From the NCBI GenBank assembly GCA_024803745.1, contig JANJXV010000159.1:742498-806497 (forward strand): a stretch of 64,000 bases of DNA, written 5' to 3'. This stretch comes from Megascapheus bottae. Lineage: Eukaryota; Chordata; Mammalia; Rodentia; Geomyidae. Shown here piece by piece: positions 59,241-64,000 of this stretch. A program made the translations under genes and the position numbers. Numbering within the stretch: position 1 is the stretch's first letter; the number at the start of each line of letters is the position of its first letter. The notes beneath the pieces were generated by a model. That model saw only the letters and a program-made list of their open reading frames with translations. It was not told the origin of the DNA and did not search any database.

Positions 59241-61374
59241 GACTTCACACACCTCCATTCTGTGACTTCACATACCTCCATTCTATGACTTCACACACTT
59301 CCATTGTGACGTCACACACCTCCATTCTATGAGTTCACACACCTCCATTCTATGACTTCACACACCTCCATTCTGACTTCACACACCTCCCTTCTATGAC
59401 TTCACAGACCTCGAATCTGTGACTTCACTCACCTGCACTCTATGACTTCACACTCCTCCATTCTATGACTTCCCACACCTCCTTTCTATGACTTCACCCA
59501 CATCCATTCTATGACTTCACACCTCCATTCTGACTTCACACACCTCCATTCTATGACTTCACATACCTTCATTCTTACTTCACAAACATACATTCTATGA
59601 CTTCACACACCTCCATTCTATGACTTCACAAACCTCCATTCTTTGACTTACCACACCTCCATTCTGTGACTTCACACACCTCCATTCTGTGACTTCACAC
59701 AGCTCCATTCTGTGACTTCACACACCTCCATTCTCCGACTTCACACCCCTCCAATTTGACTTCACATACCTCCATTCTATGACTTCACAAACCTCCATTC
59801 CTTGACTTCACACACCTCCATTCTGTGACTTCAAAAACCTCCATTCTATGATTTCACACACCTCCAATCTATGACTTCACACACCTCCATTTTGACTTCA
59901 CACACCTCCATTATGTGACTTCACACACCTCCCTTCTGTGACTTCACATATCTCCATTCTATGACTTCACACACCTTCATTGTATGACTTCACACACCTC
60001 CATTCTATGACTTCACACACTTCCATTCTATGATTTCACATACCTCCATGCTATGACTTCACACACCTCCATTCTGTGACTTCACACACCTCCATTTTGA
60101 ATTCACACACCTCCATTCTGTGACTTCACACACCTCCATACTCTGTATTCACACATTTCCATTGTGACGTCACACACCTCCATTCTATGTGTTCACACAC
60201 CTCCATTCTATGACTTCACACACCTTCATTATATGACTTCACACACCTCCATTCTGTGACTTCACAAACCTTCATTCTATGAGTTCACACACCTCCATTC
60301 TATGATTTCACACACCTCCATTTTAGGCCAGGACATCCCTCGATTTTGACTTCACACACCTCCATTCTGTGACTTCACACACCTCCATACTATGAATTCA
60401 CACACTTCCATTGTGACGTCACACACCTCCATTCTATGAGTTCACACACCTATATTCTATGACTTGACAGACCTCGAATCTGTGACTTCACACTCCTCCA
60501 TTCTAGGACTTCCCACACCTCCTTTCTATGACTTCACCCACCTCTATTCTATGACTTCACACCTCCATTCTGACTTCACATATCTCCATTCTATGACTTC
60601 ACACACCTTCATTGTATGACTTCACACACCTCCATTCTATGACTTCACACACTTCCATTCTATGATTTCACCTACCTCCATGCTATGACTTCACACACCT
60701 CCATTCTGTGACTTCACACACCTCCATTCTATGACTTCACACACCTCCATTCTGTGACTTCCCACACCTAAATTTTATGACTTCACACACTTCCATTGTG
60801 ACGTCACGCACCTCCATTCTATGAGTTCACACACCTCCATTCTGACTTCACACACCTCCATTCTATGACTTCACACACCTCCATTCAGAATTCACACAGC
60901 TCCATTCTGTGACTTCACAAAACTCCATTCTATGATTTCACACCCCTCCATACTATGACTTCACACAATTCCATCTATGACTTCACACACCTGCATTTTG
61001 ACATCACCACCTCGAATCTATGACTACACACCTCCGTTCTGACTTCACACACCTTCATTCTGTGACTTCACACACCTCCATTCTATGACTACACACACCT
61101 CCATTCTATGACTTCACACCTCCATTCTGTGACTTCACACACCTCCATTCTGAGTTCACAGGCCTCCATTCTGTGACTTCACACACCTCCAATCTGACTT
61201 CACACAGCTCCATTCTGTGACTTCACACACCTCCATTGTTTGACTTCAAATACCTCCATTTTTGGACTTCACACACCTCCATTCCATGACTTCACACATC
61301 TCCATTTTATGAGTTCGCACACCTCCATTTTGCCTTCACACACCTCCATTCTATGACTTCACAAACCTCCATTC

Positions 61375-61820
61375 TGTGACTTCACACACCTCCATTCTGA
61401 GTTCACACACCTCAGTTCTGTGACTTCACACACCTCAATTCCGGCTTCACACACCTCCATTCTATGACTTCACACAATTCCTTTCTATGACTTCACACAC
61501 CTCCATTCTTTGACTTCACACACCTCCATTGTGAGTTCAACCACCTCAATTCTATGACTTCACACACCTTCATTCTTACTTCACAAACATCCATTCTATG
61601 ACTTCACACACCTCCATTCTATGACTTCACAAACCTCCATTCTGTGACTTCACACACCTCCATTCTGAGTTCACACACCTCCATTCTGTGACTTCACACA
61701 CCTCAATTCTGGATTCACACACCTCCATTCTATGACTTCATACAATTCCTTTCTATGACTTCACACACCTCCATTCTTTGACTTCACACACCTCCATTGT
61801 GAGTTCACCCACCTCCATTC
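61375..61820 (+). repeat. 268-bp local tandem duplication
   Basis: The order CTGAGTTC, CTCAATTC..GG, ATTCCTTTCTATG, CTTTGACTTC, CCATTGTGAGTTCA occurs twice, with CTTTCTATG at 61481 and 61749. The copies differ at a few bases (CCGGCTTC versus CTGGATTC). Confidence 0.78.
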
Positions 61821-62170
61821 TATGACTTCACACACCTCCATTCTGTGCCTTCACATACTTCCATTCTATGACTTAACACACCTACATTCTTACTTCACAA
61901 ACATCCATTCTGTAACTTCCAACACCTCCATTCTATAACTTCACACACCTCCATTCTATGACTTCACACACCTCCATTCTGTGACTTCACACACCTCTAT
62001 TCTGTGACATTACACACCTGCATTGTGTGACTTCACACACCTCCATTCTATGACTTCACACACCTCCATTCTGTGACTTCACACACCTCCATTCTGTGAC
62101 TTCACACACCTCCATTTTGATTTCACACACTTCCATTCTTTGACTCCACACACCTCCATTCTATGACTTC

Positions 62171-62470
62171 ACACATCCATTTTGACTTCACACACCTCCA
62201 ATATATGACTTCAAACACCTCAATTCTGTGACTTCACAAACCTCCATTCTATGACTTCACACACCTCCATTCTGTGACTTCACACACCTCCATTCTGTGA
62301 CTTCACACACCTCCGTTCTATGACCTCACACACCCTCATTCCATGATTTCACAAACCTCCATTCTATGACTTCACACATCCATTTTGACTTCACACACCT
62401 CCAATATGTGACTTCAAACACCTCAATTCTGTGACTTCACAAACCTCCATTCTATGAGTTCATACCATCC
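62171..62470 (+). repeat. 203-bp local duplication around a 19-20-bp short monomer
   Basis: A shortened ACACATCCATTTTGACTTC junction (the usual CACCTCC reduced to CATCC) occurs at 62171 and 62374, each followed by CCAATAT, TTCAAACACCTCAATTC and CACAAACCTCC monomers. The shared unusual deletion shows the two are copies. Confidence 0.75.
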
Positions 62471-64000
62471 ATTCTGTGACTTTACACAGCTCCATTCTAT
62501 GACTTCACACACTTCCATTTTATGACTTCACACATCGCCATTCTGTGACTTTACATACCTCCATTCTGAGTTCACACACCTCCATTCTGTGACTTCACAC
62601 ACCTCCATTCTGTGACTTCCCACACCTCCGTTTTGTTACTTCACACACCTCCATTCTATGACTTCACACACCTCTATTCTGACTTCACACACATCCATTC
62701 TATGACTTCACACACCTCCATTCTGACTTCACACACCTCCATTCTATGAATTTGCAAACCTCTATTCTGACTTCACACACCTCCATTCTGTGATTTCACA
62801 CACCTCCATTCGATGACTTCACACACCTACATTCTTTGACTTTACACACCTCCATTTTGACTTCACACACCTCCATTCTGTGACTTCACACCCTTACATT
62901 TGTGACTTCACACACCACCATTCTGACTTCACACACCTCCATTATGTGACTTCACACACCTCCATTATATGACTTCACACACCTCCATTCTATGATTTCA
63001 CACACCTCCATTCTGTGACTTCACACAGCTCCATTCTGTGACTTCACACACCTCCATTCTCCGACTTCACACCCCTCCAATTTGACTTCACATACCACCA
63101 TTCTATGACTTCAGAAACCTCCATTCTGTGACTTCACACACCTCCATTCTGTGACTTCACAAACCTCCATTCTATGATTTCACACACCGCCAATCTATGA
63201 CTGCACACACCTCCATTTTATGACGTCACACACCTCCATTTTGACTTCACACACCTCCCTTCGCTGACTTCACACACTTCCCTTCTCTGACTTCACACAC
63301 CTCCTTTCTATGACTTCACACACCTCCTTTCTATGACTTCACACACCTCCATTCCTACTTCACACACCTCCATTCTATGACTTCACAGACCTCGAATCTG
63401 TGACTTCACTCACCTCCACTCCAGGACTTCACACTCCTCCATTCTATGACTTCCCACACCTCCTTTCTACGACTTCACCCACCTCTATTCTATGAATTCA
63501 CACCTCCATTCTGACTTCACACACCTCCATTCTGTGACTTCACACACCTCCATTATATGACTTCACACACCTCCATTCTATGACTTCACACACCTCCATT
63601 CTATGAATTCACACACCTCCATTCTGTGACTTCACACAACTCCATTCTATGACTTCACTACACCTTCATTCTTACTTCACAAACATACATTTTATGACTT
63701 CACACACCTCCATTCTATGACTTCATACCCCTCCATTCTTTGACTTCACACACCTCCATTCTGAGTTTACACACCTCCATTCTATGACTTCACACACCTC
63801 CATTCTTTGACGTCACACACTTCCATTCTATGACTTCACACAACTTCATTCTTACTTTAAAAACATCCATTCTATAACTTCACACACCTTCATTCTATGA
63901 CTTCAAACACCTCCATTCTGTGACTTCACACACCTCCATTCTATGACTTCACAAACCTCCATTCTGTGGTTTCACACACCACAATTTTATGACTTCACAC

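Larger units (their letters stand above)
55255..63815. other. Recurrent CRE-like TGACGTCA palindromes within monomers
   Basis: The consensus TGACTTCA octamer is changed to the perfect palindrome TGACGTCA at 55255, 55548, 57982, 58026, 59307, 60165, 60414, 60799, 63221 and 63808, with outliers at 39581 and 49833. TGACGTCA is the canonical CREB/ATF site. Six of these sit in the same context, ACTTCCATTGTGACGTCAC, so that version spread as a variant monomer. Regulatory activity is not shown; a chance single-base variant amplified with its monomer would look the same. Confidence 0.3.
1..64000 (+). repeat. Tandem satellite array of ~23-bp monomers filling the window
   Basis: The entire window is made of head-to-tail copies of a monomer with core ACTTCACACACCTCCATTCT followed by ATG or GTG (23 bp). 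Frequent length variants are 21 bp (CTGACTT replaces CTATGACTT) and 22 bp (GACTTCCACACC). Recurrent sequence variants include TGATTGAACAC, GAATTAAAACG, GGGCTGACAC, TTACTTCACAAACAT, CTTTCCTTGACTT and CTACACCCTATG, and these act as landmarks for higher-order structure. The consensus plus strand has 9 C, 7 T, 6 A and only 1 G, so the array is strongly strand-asymmetric. I saw no inverted monomer and no insertion of non-repeat DNA. The monomer length is not a multiple of three and each consensus monomer carries a TGA on both strands, so it does not look coding. The repeat family and host are not recognised; a eukaryotic heterochromatic satellite is the likely class. Confidence 0.97.
54991..64000 (+). 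repeat. Diverged, mostly monomeric satellite domain
   Basis: The TGATTGAACAC and GAATTAAAACG landmark monomers of the HOR domain are absent as far as I can see. Monomers are more varied (CCATTTTAGGACGTC, CCATGCTATG, CCAATTTGACTTC) and the order is locally repeated rather than globally. The CCAATTTGAC monomer, at 55136, 59753 and 63079 with similar flanks, shows loose 3.3-4.6 kb relationships. No genes or other elements are visible. Confidence 0.85.

Noticed and set aside
1..64000. CRISPR array
   Set aside because: The repeats are directly adjacent with no unique spacers, variants are graded rather than repeat/spacer, and no cas-like genes are present.
1..64000. Telomeric repeat or subtelomere end
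   Set aside because: No TTAGGG- or CCCTAA-type tandem runs were seen. A subtelomeric location remains possible but is not shown by the sequence.
1..64000. CENP-B boxes that would mark a centromere
   Set aside because: No match to the TTCG....A..CGGG pattern was seen in the monomer or its variants. The centromeric interpretation rests only on array architecture.
1..64000. Assembly artefact created entirely by duplicated contigs
   Set aside because: Unit-specific substitutions, different chimeric junctions and length variants among copies are not expected from simple contig duplication. Copy number still needs read-depth support, so this is only partly rejected.

Overview
The whole 64 kb window is one uninterrupted tandem-repeat (satellite or minisatellite) array. 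The monomer is about 23 bp, with core ACTTCACACACCTCCATTCT followed by ATG or GTG, and about 2,800 monomers fit in the window. All run head to tail in the same orientation. I found no protein-coding gene, RNA gene, transposon, CRISPR array or island of unique sequence. The short ORFs are by-products of the repeat. A homogeneous, gene-free array with nested higher-order structure points to a eukaryotic chromosome region such as pericentromeric, centromeric or subtelomeric heterochromatin. I do not recognise the satellite family and cannot name the organism.

Layout. (1) About 1-39,382 is a young, highly homogenised higher-order repeat (HOR) domain. I divide it into 15 units (U1-U15) at a diagnostic cluster of variant monomers (CATCTCC, then CCACTCTGATTGAAC). 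Unit lengths are 3292, 3588, 3226, 1609, 3226, 1541, 2769, 3226, 1541, 2769, 3588, 3226, 1609, 3226 and a partial. They nest: 3226+1609=4835, 3226+1541+2769=7536 (tandemly duplicated), and U2-U10 forms a 23,495-bp composite that restarts at U11 and breaks off near 39,382. (2) About 39,383-54,990 is transitional. The same variant monomers occur in looser order, with local amplifications (a 524/547-bp array, a 2,214-bp duplication, a ~1-kb duplication, a 201/203-bp array) and one last island of HOR-like order at 54,226-54,990. (3) About 54,991-64,000 is mostly monomeric, more diverged DNA with its own local duplications (1245/1463, 268 and 203 bp), out-of-register deletions and recurrent CRE-like TGACGTCA octamers.

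The differences between unit lengths can be accounted for. U7 and U10 equal U2 minus an 819-bp interval between two near-identical monomers. U3-type units equal U2 minus 206 and 156 bp. U1 equals U2 minus 44 and 252 bp. U4 and U6 are chimeras of a distinct head and a shared tail joined in monomer register at two different places. Shared single-base variants suggest that the 7,536-bp duplication is younger than the event that produced the second copy of the large block. The gradient from ordered and homogeneous on the left to diverged on the right resembles an array edge, with the active array continuing off the left side of the window.
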